Source: Buxus sempervirens (taxonomy: Eukaryota > Streptophyta > Magnoliopsida > Buxales > Buxaceae). Taken from it: a DNA stretch of 64,000 nt. Both the position numbers and the translations under genes were made by a program. The stretch covers positions 5,456,001 to 5,520,000 of the forward strand of contig OX387184.1 of NCBI GenBank assembly GCA_947561395.2, written 5' to 3'. Every line of letters begins with the position of its first letter. Position 1 is the stretch's first letter. The notes under the pieces were generated by a model, which ran no database searches, had not been told where the DNA came from, and saw nothing but the letters and a program-made list of their open reading frames with translations. This document shows, piece after piece, positions 36,001 to 50,000 of this stretch.

Positions 36001-39000
36001 TGGTGGAAAATCAAGTGAGTGGTTTGTGCTAATGAAGCTGAACAAGGCTGTGTCTTGTTTGATGGTATTGTAATAGGAATTATGTTGAGCAATGTGAAGT
36101 GTTTTGGATTATAGTCATGGTTCAAAGTATCGTATCGACGTGCTGTATCGGACGATCCAAAAATGGAAACGTATCGAGGATACGCACAGATACGGTCTAA
36201 AATGGTGGATACGGGTGGATACGGTGGATATATAGATTAAAACCTATTTAGATAGAAAGATAAGTTAAAAATATGTTAAATAAACATGTTTCTAGCATTA
36301 TAGGGCTATACAAATAATATCTATGCATTTTAGAAGCAAATAGGCACACGCGAAAATGAATGAAAATTATAATAAAAGCTATAAAAGGTTAAATAAACCA
36401 ATAAATAAGGTTAGAAAATTCATTCAAGTAATATAAATAACACACTAAGTTATTAACACTTAAAACATCAAAATCAACAATAAATTACTATCATGATTCA
36501 TAACACAACATATCTACAAAATAAGTGAAACTATATCAAGAAACATGCAAATGGCATCACCAACCTCTCTTAGGAAAAAAAGTGGAACCAAAATATCAAA
36601 TTTGATAAAAATATAATATTATTTTCCTATATTTTTAATTAATATTCAACAAAAACAATTATTAAAAATAATTTTATTCATGAAAAAAATGCAAGAATCA
36701 TAGGGAGGATAAATCAACCCCATGTGCATCTCATATAAAAAATTGAACACAAACCGTTAAGGTTTGTATAATTTTTTTAAAAAAAAATTGGAATTTTCGT
36801 CACTTTTTTCCATATTGCAAAAAAATTCGATTTTTTTACCTAAAAACGCAATTTCAATCTATGGATTTCACTTGAAATCCATAGATTCATACAAAAGATT
36901 GTTAAATAATGCTTAAATATGAAAATATAAAGATTTAGAATGAAAAAAATCGAAAACCTAACATACCTCTCAAAACTGTTCACGAATCTTACTTTAGTTG
37001 TTTGATTCGTTGTTCAAACTTGTTTTGAACAATTTACACCAGCAATTAGGTCGAAAATGGGTTATAATCAAGGTGGTTTGACAAATTTTTGAAAGGATTT
37101 CGCACGAAGGAGTTATTTGGGTTCTTGTAAGAGGGCTGTTTTCACGTTTTTTAACGTGACAGGCCATTTTAAGGGACTGTATCGATCGTATCTAGTCGCG
37201 ATACAGCTCGATACGAGCTGTATCACGAAACATACAAGAGTATCGTGCGTATCGCGCGATACGGCACGATACTTAGTACCATGCTTATACCTGATTTGGA
37301 ATTATTATAAAAATTAAATGACTAAATTTAAATTACTTTCAAAAATCGAAGAACGAAAAATCAAAAGTTGCGGCAGGGTTTTTTATTATTATTAAATGAC
37401 TAAATCTAAATTACTTTAAAATTGAAAACTAGGAGTAAAGAATTTTTTTTGCTTATACCTGATTTGGAATTATTATAAAATTAAATGACTAAATCTAAAT
37501 TACTTTAAAAAACAGAAGAAAAAAAATCAAAAGTTGCGGCAGGTTCGTAGTCCGAACCTACCTAAGCCTACGTAAGCAATCACCCCTGCTTCGCTTAATA
37601 TATATAGATATAAAAATTAAATGACTAAATCTAAATTACTTTCAAAAACCGAAGAACAAAAAGTCAAAAGTTGCAGCAGGGTTTTTTTATTATTATTATT
37701 AAATGACTAAATCTAAATTACTTTAAAACTGAAAACCATCTGGTAATTGATTGAGATTTTTTGATTTATGGCAAGTTGGTTGTTTATGGAAGGCTTGTAC
37801 ATTTGAAAAAAAAAAAAAAATCAAAAGTGGCTTTTCACATCACTATATTCGCAGGGTTATCTTTTGCATTGTGATTGTATTGCCTTAAAAGTGAAAGCAT
37901 TTGATTTTGTGAAGCATGTTGACTTAAATTTTGACATTGTGATATAACTGTGGACGATTTGACGGAGGCGTTTCAAATCCGAGACTAACTGCTTATGTTT
38001 CATTGCTGTCTTCCATGATATCTTGAGTTTAGCTTGTATTGTTCTTTTCTTGGGCACTTTTGCTCACTGCAGATGGAGTTTGTGTGCAAAGCATAGAGCA
38101 CCCTGGTTGTGTTTGGGATGCCAAATTCATGAAAAATGGGGACATTGTGACAGCATGCTCTGATGGAGTTGTAAGAATTTGGACTGTTCATAAAGATAGG
38201 ATTGCAGATCCACTTGAAGTTGAGTCATACACTTCTCAACTTTCTCAATACAAGTGCAGCAGGTATAACTATTCATCATTCATTATGTTCTTTCTCTGTT
38301 TCTGGTATTATTAAAAACAATCTGGCCTCTGGATAAGTTTGCTGAGTTTAGTGATTTTGCTGCATAATTGAGGGATCATCTTGTTTAAGGATTATTAAAC
38401 TCAAATAATTTCAGCATCATAAGTTCCTGTATTACAACAATAGTTAGTAACTGGTACAGTTTGTTTAAGGTGTTTGCTTGATTTTCAAAAACACAGTGCA
38501 AAAGTTATTTGAAATTTAATTTGCAGAATAAGCGACAAGATGAAGGTAGGTTAAGATGGTTTGGGCATTTAAAGCAAAGACCTATAAAAGCAAGCTGTGA
38601 TAAGATGTTAGAGAGTAGCCATTGCAAGAACTAAGAAGACAAAAAGAACATGGATGGAGTCTGTTAAAATGTATATGAATACTTTATTCTGACTGAAGAT
38701 ATGGTCTTTGATTGATTGGGATGTCGGAACAGGATTTCTGTTGCTGACTTCAACTGGTAGGGATAACTGGATAAAGCATTTGGCTTTGTTTGTTTTGAAA
38801 GTTAATCTGCAGCCTTTTCTGATAATTTGTGACTGAATGTTGCCATAGATGGCATTGTGTCTTTTAGCTGTTTCAATAATAGAATGGGCTGATTTTGACA
38901 CACTCCTGATCTTTTCATAATATACGTGATAACTTTTTTGTGTTAGGAAGAGGGTTGGTGGACTGAAATTGGATGAATTGCCTGGGCTAGAAGCATTAAA

Positions 39001-41063
39001 AATTCCAGGTTTGGTGCAAATCATCTTACATCATTCTCCAATATACATGTTTTACCGTAATCAAGATCTTTGGTAGATCTCTTTTTATCGTTGTTTAAAG
39101 TATAATTTGACACTAGTATAGATGGCCTGGTTTGTTCTAATATTGTACTGAAGCGATCTGAGACTCATAATTGTATGTAATGGCAGATGCTTGAACAAGC
39201 CCCTGATTTTATCCAATTTCTCATATCATGCCAATCCAGTCCTCATATGGATTGGCCGATCTACACCCGAATTGCAGCTGACGGATACTGCTATTGATGC
39301 TGATACTTATTAACTTGCTTTGTATTCTACATATATTATTTCGTTCTCTCCTGTTATTGGATATATGCCTCTACCGAGCTTAGGAAGACATGTGTTTGTC
39401 CTCTCGCATTAGGTATTTCTGGGGGTTGTAATGTACCTGGAAAATCTTATATATGTCTGACATCAATATTCATTCAATATGGAAGAAAGTTCAGTTCTTC
39501 TGTCCACAAAATTATTAATAAAGCTAGAAATACTGCCGAAGCTAGTGCTGGGTTCTTTTTTCCTTGTGTATGCCAACTTTGGTTTCGTTATCCAAATAAG
39601 GTTGATTGATGACTTTAGTCTTTAGCTTATGATTTTATCTGACAATATTATGCTCAATCAGTTTTCTTTCATAATCAGGTACCAGTGATGGCCAGACGAA
39701 AGTGGTAAGGGAAGGGGATAATGGTGTGGCTTACTCTTGGAATTTGAAAGACAGGAAATGGGACAAAGTAATATCTAGTTTCATTTTTATGTCTCTGCAA
39801 TAGTTCTTTGTCTCATCTAATTATTATTGTTATTTTGGTATTTTTACTCCTTTATCCATATGAAATTATATTTTCCTTTTCTCTTCTGAATCTCATTTTA
39901 ACATGCTAGCAGCAGGGAACTGTTTATAATTCTTGTCATTAACAAATGATATTTGTCTGCATTATGGTGTTTACGTGCACAGTATTTTGTTAAAATATCT
40001 TGTTTTGCTAGAATCTCCACAAATTTAATTAAAATTGTCTAATTTCTTCCCATTGTCTGTTCAAACAATTTAAGGATGATATGCATCCTAAATTAATCAC
40101 AATTAACATATTTTGACATTGACTAGGTTCCATTTGGAGAACTCCCCCTTTCTCCCTCCTCCATCCATTTTTTTGTTGTATAGTATCTCATATTGTTATT
40201 ATGTCACTCTTGCATTAGTTGTTCCATCTCCTTGTATGTTTACCGTTAACATGATGAAATATGGAGTTGAACATTTGCTGTCCCAAGAAAATGATATGGA
40301 ACACATTATGTTGTGGTATTGAGGTTTTGTTTCTATGGTTCTGGTGGTATTACTCCAGCTTCTTATCAGTTTGATTTGCCTTGCAGTTTTCCTGTTATTA
40401 GATGTGTTTGATTCATTACATTTCACTGGGTATATGTTTACAATGCACTGTTTTGGAATGTATATTTTTTGCCGAGCTGGTAAACGATTTTGGATTTATC
40501 TAAGAGATCCATTTGAATAGACCCTAGGAAGTTGTTGAATGGAGAAAAGCATAGAATGCATCTGTCTGCTGTTCTTATCAATTGATCCTTTTATTTTTCC
40601 TTTTGCAAACTCTGATTTGTCCCTTTCCTTTTTCATTTTTTGATATTTAATCCCTGGCCCTCTGAAAACCCAGAAGTAGACTACATTATCCTATCTTGTG
40701 GATTTACATGAAATCCTGCAATGCTTTATGTTGACGGGCAGCATGATAATTGTCATGTATTTTCCATAATATTTCCAGACCTGCTGAGGCACCTAGCCAT
40801 TGAAGCATCTGCTGTGGGTGGGCTCTGCTAGTATCCCATAGTCCTTGGATTTATAATCATCATATATGTTGCATGGTTTTCACAGTAGACATCAGGTTTG
40901 GGTAAATGTATTACAGTTGTATTTTTATTTCTAGATCTCTTGAAAATTCCACTGCATGATAATTGAGTTTTAGTTGTGAGGTACTATGAAATTGAAGTAT
41001 AAACATCAAGCTTTGGGGAAAGAGAATCACAGCTGATTGTTGTTTACCAGGTCCTGGCGATCT

Positions 41064-41094
<31 letters not shown>

Positions 41095-44000
41095 TTATTT
41101 ATTTATTTATTGTTTTGATGAATGGTGAAGGATATATTATAAATAAAGTGTAGAAAGAAAACAATCCATACAAGTGGGCCCATGAGGAATGAGAACACTA
41201 AAAACCCTATAACTACTCAATAGATGAGATGCAACATCTATGCCAATCCCTAACAATTTCAGGTATGCCTAATCCATTGAACTTTGGTCGGACTGATACC
41301 CACGAGGCAATCGCCACCATGATACACTCCACAACATACTCTACACTCCCCCCTCCGGTCGTGGAGATCCTCTGATTCCTTTCAAGCCAGATATGCCACA
41401 CCACTGAATGGAAGGCTATTCCGTACATGATGTGCCCTCTCCTCTCTAAACCACTGAAACGCCAATGATTAAGCAGATGTATGATGGATTTCGGCATAAC
41501 CCAAGATACACCAATGAGGCTAAGAAGCCTCGCCTACATGGTCCAAGCAAAACGGCACTCCAAAAATATGTGATCAATGCTTTTTTTGGCCTCCATGCAC
41601 AACATACATACTTGAGGGGATAAAGCCATCTTTTTCCACCTCCTCTGAAGTCGGTCGGCTATATTAATCCTATAAAGGAGAGCTGTTCACAGGAATGCCT
41701 TAATCCTAGGGGGGGACTTCGGGCTTACATAACCGAGACACAGAAAAGGAGGGAGGAGGCCCCCCGCTCGAATGAAGAATATTGAAAAATGATTTACAAG
41801 AGAAAGAACCTAACGGGGAGGCCGATCACACAGCTTTGTCGGGACAAGAGCCAATGAACACATACTTCAGATGGTCAAGGAGGGAAGCTAATTCCTCAGC
41901 TTCGACCGATCTAAGGTCTCTATGAAGATGGAGATTCCAAGAGAGCCCAAAGGGGGACCAAGAGAGAATGTTAGACACAAGAGCCTCGGGGCTATGAGCA
42001 AGGGAAAAAATGTGTGGGAAAGCAAGTGATAAGACCTCACCCCCCCCCCCCCCCCCCCCCCCACCAATGATCATGCCAAAAGCAGATAGAAGAGCCAGAG
42101 TCCACTAGCAAGTTGAAATGAAGATAAAATGAGGATGCGATTGCAATGATGGCTTTCCAAGGGCTACATCCCATTGGGTGAGCCCTCATATTAATAAACC
42201 TTCCATTATCTATACTTGCTAACAATCACTTGGTGCCAAAGACTTGCTTGGTCCGAGTTAAATCGCTAGAGCCACTTTGCCAATAAGGATGAGTTACGCA
42301 AAGCTAAATTGCCAATGTCTATACCCCCTTCCTTTTTTGCCTTACATACCCGCTTCTACCCAGCAAGATGTGTTTTATTTTCCCCTCTTCTCTCCCATAA
42401 GAAATCCCTCTGGGTTTTTTTAAAAATAGCAACTACTTTCTTAGGCATGCGAAAGAGAGACATGAAATACACTGGAAGGTTGGCTAGAATAGATTTTATT
42501 AAGATAATCCCACCTTCAAAAGACAAGTAATTTCTCTTCCACAATGCCAATCGTTTTTCACCCTTTCAATATCAGGGTCCCAAAAGTAGGGGCTGCACCC
42601 AATGGAAGACCTAAGTAGGATAGAGGACACTGGCCAACTTGACACCCTAGGATATCACTGAAAACCTGAGACTCTCCCTCACTGACATTCATTCCTACAA
42701 GTGTGCTCCTACTCCAGTTAACTTTCAATCATGACACTATGTGAAATGTGTGGAGAATGCTCTTTAGCCAAAGGATTTGATCTCTATTTGCCTCCATGAA
42801 TACCAAGGTGCCATCTGCAAACTAAAGGTGGGATACCCTAAGGGACCCTCTCCCTACTGAAATCCCTTGCATCAAACCCAAATTTAGCGCACACTCGATG
42901 AACTCATGAAGAGCCTCGGCTACTAATGTGAACAGAAAGGGAGAGAGTAGATTGCCCTGACGAAGACCTCTAGACGAGGGGAAAAACCCTACCATCGACC
43001 TGTTTAAAATAAATGAAAAATGGACCTTATCCATGCATCCCATAATCTACTTTCTCCATATATAGTTACTAGAAATTAGGATGTTGAGCGTTTTGAACTG
43101 TATAAAATGATCAACTTGTCTAGACTCTAAATTTATATCATAATGTGCTTCCTTTAGGATACGCAAGGAAAGAAAGTTCCTAATGATTTACATGAATTAA
43201 GAGCATCTTGCTATCATTTTTATGTGAATTGCCATATTTGACCCGCTATTTTCAATTGATATGTGGTTGATATTGTCCTATAGAAAAGGAGTTAGGAGGC
43301 ATCCTTTTGACATTTTTAGGTATTTGAATCACCAAAATGGTGAACGAGAAGATATTTATGCGAGGTCCTGCTTAGAATTGATGTATACTTGTAGGGATAT
43401 TTCTGTTTATGAATTGATCTTATCCTCCCTATATTGCATTTTAAGCATTTGATTAACTATCATTTGATTCATTTTATCATTATATCCATTCTTGTGGCAT
43501 CATTTAATAGATCAAGTAGGCCTTATTCCTGATTTTTTTGTGATGGAGAAGGAATTTATGATCTTCTTTATCATCAGTCAATATTTCTTACATCCATCAA
43601 CGTTTGTAATGACACTTCCAAGAAGATGAAGAATCTAAATAACCATAGAAGACAAAAGCATCATAAGACTTTTCCTTTTTCAATGCAATAGGGAAATACT
43701 GACAATAATCTATGTGGTACTTCTTTTACAAATTTTACCTGTAAGTTAACAAACAACTAATAGAAGAAACCTAATAAAATTTCTTACTAAATATTAAAAT
43801 TTGATATATCCCTCTACCAAGTATGTAGGGCAGTTTTGTCACCTTGATTATGCCATTATAGTGCATTCTATGCATAAGTTCCTAAATTTTGGATTATTTT
43901 TTTCTGGGTTAATTACTTAATTTAATTATCTTCTATTTGTTTTTTCATATCCATTTTCATATACCTTCTTGACAGTTATGGTTGTTTGCTCTGGTTATGT

Positions 44001-47000
44001 CATATTTGGTGCTTGAATCATACTTTTCCTGTTATTTACCTGGTTGGTTTCTTGCTGAAAATTGTATTGGACTGATTCCATCTGCATGCATTCTCAAGAA
44101 GTAGGTGAATTGGCTCCATATGGCCGGATAGTTGTACACATTTTTTGTTGATTGGGCCTTTATGCATATATTTCCAATGTACCTTTAGAGGAGATCACTT
44201 TTGCTAATATTACATAATCCTCAATATTGAACTTTTTTTCATGATGGCTTTATTGTATGCAGTCACAGGTTAAAAGCAGGTGAGTCTTGGTCTAAGATGG
44301 CCTTGAAATGCAAATAGGTAGTATAACTATAAAAAGCCCATATTGGTTTAGGAACAATGATTGGTCCAACTGGTATTGACCCACATTACTGTTTGCTACG
44401 GAGGAAACAGGCTCGGGATGCCATTTTAGCTGTCCAAAATCTCTTCTTCTTGCTTCTATAAATCAATCCATTTTTGAATCTATAGCTTATTTTGGCTAGT
44501 TTCTTCACATTTTAGCATTTATAGCTTAGACCGCACTCATACGCTCTATATTTTAAGAATTCATATTTAGGGAAAAGTCATTTTTTTGTTTTGGTTTTTC
44601 ATTGCAATGTTTTCAGTCATCATCATTAGCTTACAAAACGTAAATCTGTCATATATTTTTGGAAGGCTTTTTCCAATTTAGTAGTTTTTTTCCTTCTCTT
44701 GGAATTTGTGAAATGTGGGGTTTTGAATTGTTTGGAAAAAATATGTTTCATTTAGTTATTTGTGTACGATTTACATCCTTATGAGTTATTATGTAGCATG
44801 TATTGTTTAACCTTTAAAACTGATTTAGGATTCGATTTTATCAAACTTTTTAAGACTGTGCAACAATCGATAGAGCCTTTACATTAGGTTGCAAGCTTTT
44901 TGGTTTATGTGAGCATTTTCTTAACCAAGTAAGTAGTTAGTTCAATGAATATTAGATATTTCTTTTAAATATGTATTTGCTTATCTACAGTTGGTAATGG
45001 TTAATATAGTTGTTTGCATGTTGTAACTTGTAATTGAAATTTCCATAGTTCTCTTTTGATGTGGTTGGTTTTTTAGTTTTTATTTTTAATCTATAGATGT
45101 TAAGTTACATTTCCTGATATTCCATATTTATAAAGATTTTAGTGTTTATCTCAATTGAATTTGATCCTTATAGATTGGTGAAGTAGTTGATGGACCTGAT
45201 GACAACACGAATCGTCCAGTTTTTGATGGGATCCAATATGATTATGGTACGACTTCTTTCTTCGTTTCACAATTTCTTTAAGGATAACCTTTTGAATACC
45301 TATCATTTCGTTCATCCCTAACGTTGAACTTTGTTACCTAGTATTTGATGTTGATATTGGAGATGGTGAGCCTATTCGTAAATTGCCTTACAATCGATCA
45401 GGTACACTTTTATTCTGTATAGTCACATGTCTTGTTTATTCTGTATGAGTTGCATTATTTATCTTTACTGTTTCTTCATTTAATTTTATGGGCCCAATTA
45501 TGATCCCTTTATATGTAAATTTGGGACAATATATCTTGCTTCTTTACTTATTTTCTGTTTTTCCAAGTGGAATAGAGTGACTACAAGGCAATGTTTATTT
45601 ACATCATAGTCCAACTTGAATAATGGAATTTTTAATGAGAAAAAAATGAAATGTACTAGCTGAAAAAAAAAAAAACAAAAAACAATCAGGAAAATTTTTT
45701 CTCTAGATGCAAAAGATGAATTTTGACTTTTCATTCAATAGTTTGTTACTTACAATAGCTTTTTTCTTTTAATATCTTGGATGGATCTGCAGATTCAATA
45801 ATTGTTTGAATTATTTGAAGATCTGTGTTAGAGATCTTAAGAATTTAACTTTTGCTAACTACTAATAACCATGCTAATATTTACCTTCTGTTATTTATCT
45901 TGAATTAAAATATTTATTGCTTTCATGGATAGATACTCTGTGGGGATCATGGTTTGAATCCTAGCAACAGAAATTTCTTTCAGTATCGACCAATGTTTTT
46001 TTTTGATAAGTGATGAAATTTTATTGAAAGAAAAGGAGGATACAAAACTAAAAGCAAGACAAAAGTGCCAAAAGAAAGGGCACCCCTCAAAAGTAAAGTC
46101 TACTAACTATGCATACAAACACCAATATCCCCAAATGCTAGAGATTGACTTCTAGCCCCAGCCTTTGCTAGACTATCAGCTATATCATTAGCATCCCTCA
46201 ATACATGTTTGAATGAGACATTCAAACCATGCACCAAGGATCTAGCAACTCTAATCATCTCCAAGTATCTCCACGGTCCCGAGTCATCGCTATTCATCCA
46301 TTGTATAATGTTAGCAGCATCCCCTTCAATGACAAACTCGCTAAGCCCCAAAGTGTGTGCATAGCGTAAACTTGTGATAAGTGCCATAAGCTCGGCTCTA
46401 GTGGAGTCTGTCACTCTAATCGGCCCATGAAAGTAGTAACACTCTCACCCATATGATTCCTGAAGACTCCTCCAACACCCGCCTAGCTCGGATTCCCCAA
46501 AGAGCATCAATCAAAATTTAGCTTTATGCTTCCAACAGGAGGAGGTATCCATAAACATAGAGGTGCTACCGGAACCGATGATGAGAAGCATACACTATTC
46601 CAACTCCTCACAACTTCCGTACCAGAAATGCTCTTGAATTCAGCATATCTCATAGCCCACGATGCTACCGATAACCTGATAGATTCTATCACTTCAATAA
46701 CAAGGGAATTTTTATCATAAAAAATTCTGCCGTTTCTTTCCTTCCAGACGAACCATAAAATCACATGAAACACCAACCTATGCAAAATCTTTCCTCTCCT
46801 CCTTAACCTAGGAAATCTCCACTGATGTAGCAAATCTATCGCCTTTTTTGGCAAAACCCAAAATAAACCACTGTCAGTAAGCAATTCCATATCCTTCTAG
46901 CAAACACACAGTGAAGGAAAAGATGGTCTACAGTCTCCTCCTGCCTCATGCATAAGATACATACATTCGGAGATAAAGATAGCCACTTTCTTCTATTTTG

Positions 47001-50000
47001 GAGATGATCTGCAGTATTAATTTTGTAAAGTAGACTAGTCCATACAAAAGCCTTGATCTTGGGAGGGACGAAAGGTTTCCAAAGAGAGGAACTGGGGAAA
47101 GGAGAGGGAGTGGAACTTGAAGTGGGCCTGCAAATGTTAAAGAAAGAACGACAAGAAAAAGTACCCGAGGCTTTTGGGCACCAAACCCGAATATCAAGCT
47201 GCTGGGGATCGATGAACACATCCTTAAGGAGATCTAGCAAGGATGACAAATGGAAGAGCTCATAGTCACGAAGCTCCCTTTTAAACGGAAGATGCCAATC
47301 AAGGCCAACAGTGGAAGTGCTAATGACCTCACAAACAAGAGCCTCTGGACATGACACTACTCGAAACAAACTAGGATACAAAGAGGAAAGGGGAACAGAG
47401 CCCCACCAAAGATTATGCCAAAAAAATATAGATGTGCCAGAGCCAACAATAAAACGAACATTGGAATGGAAAAGAGGAGTGAGAGGGGCCACATTCTTCC
47501 ATAGGCTGAGAGTTGAAGAGTGAACTCTCCCTCCAACATCTGATGCAGTGAAAGTTACGAAACAAGGATTAATCTTCGTTAATCCTAGAAAACTGGAATC
47601 TACCAGCAAGTAACCTTGAATCCACAAGGAAGATGAGAGAGAAACTCTATAGTTCTTTTAAAAATTAATCTCTAAAATTCGTGTACAACCTTTACCCATT
47701 ATTTATAGACCTCTAAAGACCCCAAAATAAGATAGAAACCTACTAAAATTAGGACTCCTACTCATAGTAAACAACTTAAAGTTAAAATCTAACTCTAAAA
47801 CCTCCTAAAGACTCCTAATATAACTCAAATACCTAATGCAAGAAAATAGGAATTCTACTTTTACTAAATAACTAACTAATCTAGACTTTGGGTCCCACTC
47901 GTCCTACATCAACATCCCAACCATTATTTGTAAGACCATATTTAGAACCAATCACTTGACGCTATAGGCTATTCTTCTCATTGCTGAAACGCCAAAGCCA
48001 CTTAGCAAGAAGTGATGAATTTCAAGCGTGAAGGTTTCCTAAATCTATTCCTCCATGCTCCTTACACTTACACACATTTTGCTACCTTACAAGGTGATCC
48101 TTCTTATAACCCCCTCCCTCCATCAAAAAATCCCTTTGCAATTTTTCAATGATGTTCACTATCCTCTTAGGCATCCTAAAGATGGACATATAGTAAACTG
48201 GAAGATTGGAAAGAACGGATTTGATAACCGTAATTCTCCCACCAAAAGATAGATAATTCCTTTTCCAAGTTGCAAGACGTCTCTCCACTCTCTTAATAAC
48301 TGGCTCCCAAAAGGATAGAGACCTAAAGACACCACCCAATGGAATCCTAGATTTGGAAGAGGTAGAGAGCCAACCGAGCACCCCAACCTACTAGCTATAC
48401 TTTCTAGATGGTCATCTCCCAAATTTAAATCGACAACTAAACTCTTCTGAAGATTGATTGTAAGACCAGATATCAACTCAAAGATTTTTAACAAGCTCCT
48501 CAAGGTATCAATCTGGTGGGCACTTTCCTCCAAAACACTATGATATCATCGGCAAATTGGAGGTGAGACACCCGAGTCCCATCAGAACCAACTAAGAATC
48601 CGTTCAACAACCCCCTCTCCTGAGCCACTCTAAAGAAGTAACTCAATACCTCTCCCACTAGGGTGAACAGAAATGAGGACAAGGGGTCCTCCTGGCGAAG
48701 GCTTCTAGAGGAGGGGAAGAACCCTGCAACCAAACAATTAAGGAGAAAGGAAAAATGAACATTGCTAACACACCCTCTAATCCACCACCTCCATTTATTT
48801 CCAAACCCCTTCTATTGAAGAACTGAATCTAGGAACCCCCAATCCACTCGATTGTAGGCCTTTTCAAGATCCAATTTGCACACCACCCCCGGCTCTCTAG
48901 ATTGATTGCGTGAATCAATACACTCATTTGCTATCATAACACAATCAAGGATCTGACGCCCTTCCACAAAAGCACATTGATTTGGAGCCACTAGCCTAGG
49001 TAGAACTTCCTTAATTTGATTGGACAAGACTTTGGCAATGATCTTGTAGAGGCTAGTGGTCAAACTTATAGGTCTAAAGTCTTTAATTTCCACCGCCCCT
49101 GCTTTCTTTGGAATCAATGCTAAAAAAGTTGCATTAGTACCCTTATTTATAATTCTAGATGCAAAGAATTCTTTAAAGACTTGTATCAGTTGATTCCTCA
49201 TAAGATTCCAATTCCTTTGAAAAAAACCCATTGTAAATCCATCAGGACCCGGTGCCTTATTCCCATCCATTTCATTGATTGCTTTTACTACCTCTTCCTC
49301 CTCAAAAGGTCTTTCAACCCATTCAGCTGATTCGCTATTCAAACCAGTATCGACCAATGTTGACATGTCACATGATACACCCCAAGAGTTTCAAGAGAGT
49401 GGGATCTTAGTTAAAACTTTCCTACACATTAAATGCATTTATTCAATTCTCACTGATAGGTTTGATACTTAGAAAAAAAAAGGACAAACAATAGAGTTTT
49501 TGTGGTATTTTAAGACCTTATTGTTTGGGATGAAAAACCAAAAAGGAGAGATGTAGGACATAAGATTTTGGAGGCAAAGGATTATGGAAAAAAAATTTAG
49601 TTACTCAAAAAATTTTAAAACTCCTTCAACTCTTACAAGGACTATGATTCATTTGTTTGTGTTTAGATTTTTTCCATGTATTTTTCTTTCAAAAGTATAA
49701 ATATTAAGTACTTACGATTAGGATTAACATTTAAATCTAGTGTAAATATGTATTATAGATGCTTTCTAAGTCCATGATCCATGTTTCTGATGATGCTAAC
49801 GTGGCCTTCAATATATAATCTGGGTAGAAGGGTCTATGAAGGGCCTAGACCACAATGATATGGTCTTTCCTGTATAGTTGCTTGAACCAGATAGGTGAGT
49901 GGGTTGGGAAAATGTGATAGGTAACCAGCGGCTAGAGGACAAAGATGGTAGATGGACAAATGGAATCAGTTGCATTTATAAATCCTTGGTATCACACAAG

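Larger units (their letters stand above)
21072..38262 (+). other. PLAA exons 1-7: seven-bladed WD40 propeller
   Basis: Repeat cores visible in order: LRGHEDDVR...DRTVRFW; GHSSFVGPLAW...MDTLVLIWD; GHQLQVTGL...DCTVRRW; AHKAAIQAV...SDTVLKLW; GHTDTVRDL...DGSIRLW; GHTSIVYSV...DCSAKIW; EHPGCVWDA...DGVVRIW. In yeast Doa1 this propeller binds ubiquitin. Several introns fall within repeats rather than between them. Confidence 0.92.
45998..49344 (-). mobile_element. LINE (L1-type), 3.35 kb, 5'-truncated, antisense in PLAA intron 11
   Basis: Flanked by a perfect 17-bp target duplication. The tail is the T run that begins at the left boundary. Minus-strand order: RT, zf-RVT region, RNase H. No endonuclease remains, so the copy is 5'-truncated. 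A 371-bp solo LTR (47541-47911) is inserted within it. Reading frames are broken by several shifts. Confidence 0.93.

Noticed and set aside
37284-37735. CRISPR-like or prokaryotic repeat array
   Set aside because: Repeat units are AT-rich, irregularly spaced and embedded in plant intron DNA. There are no uniform spacers and no cas-like genes.
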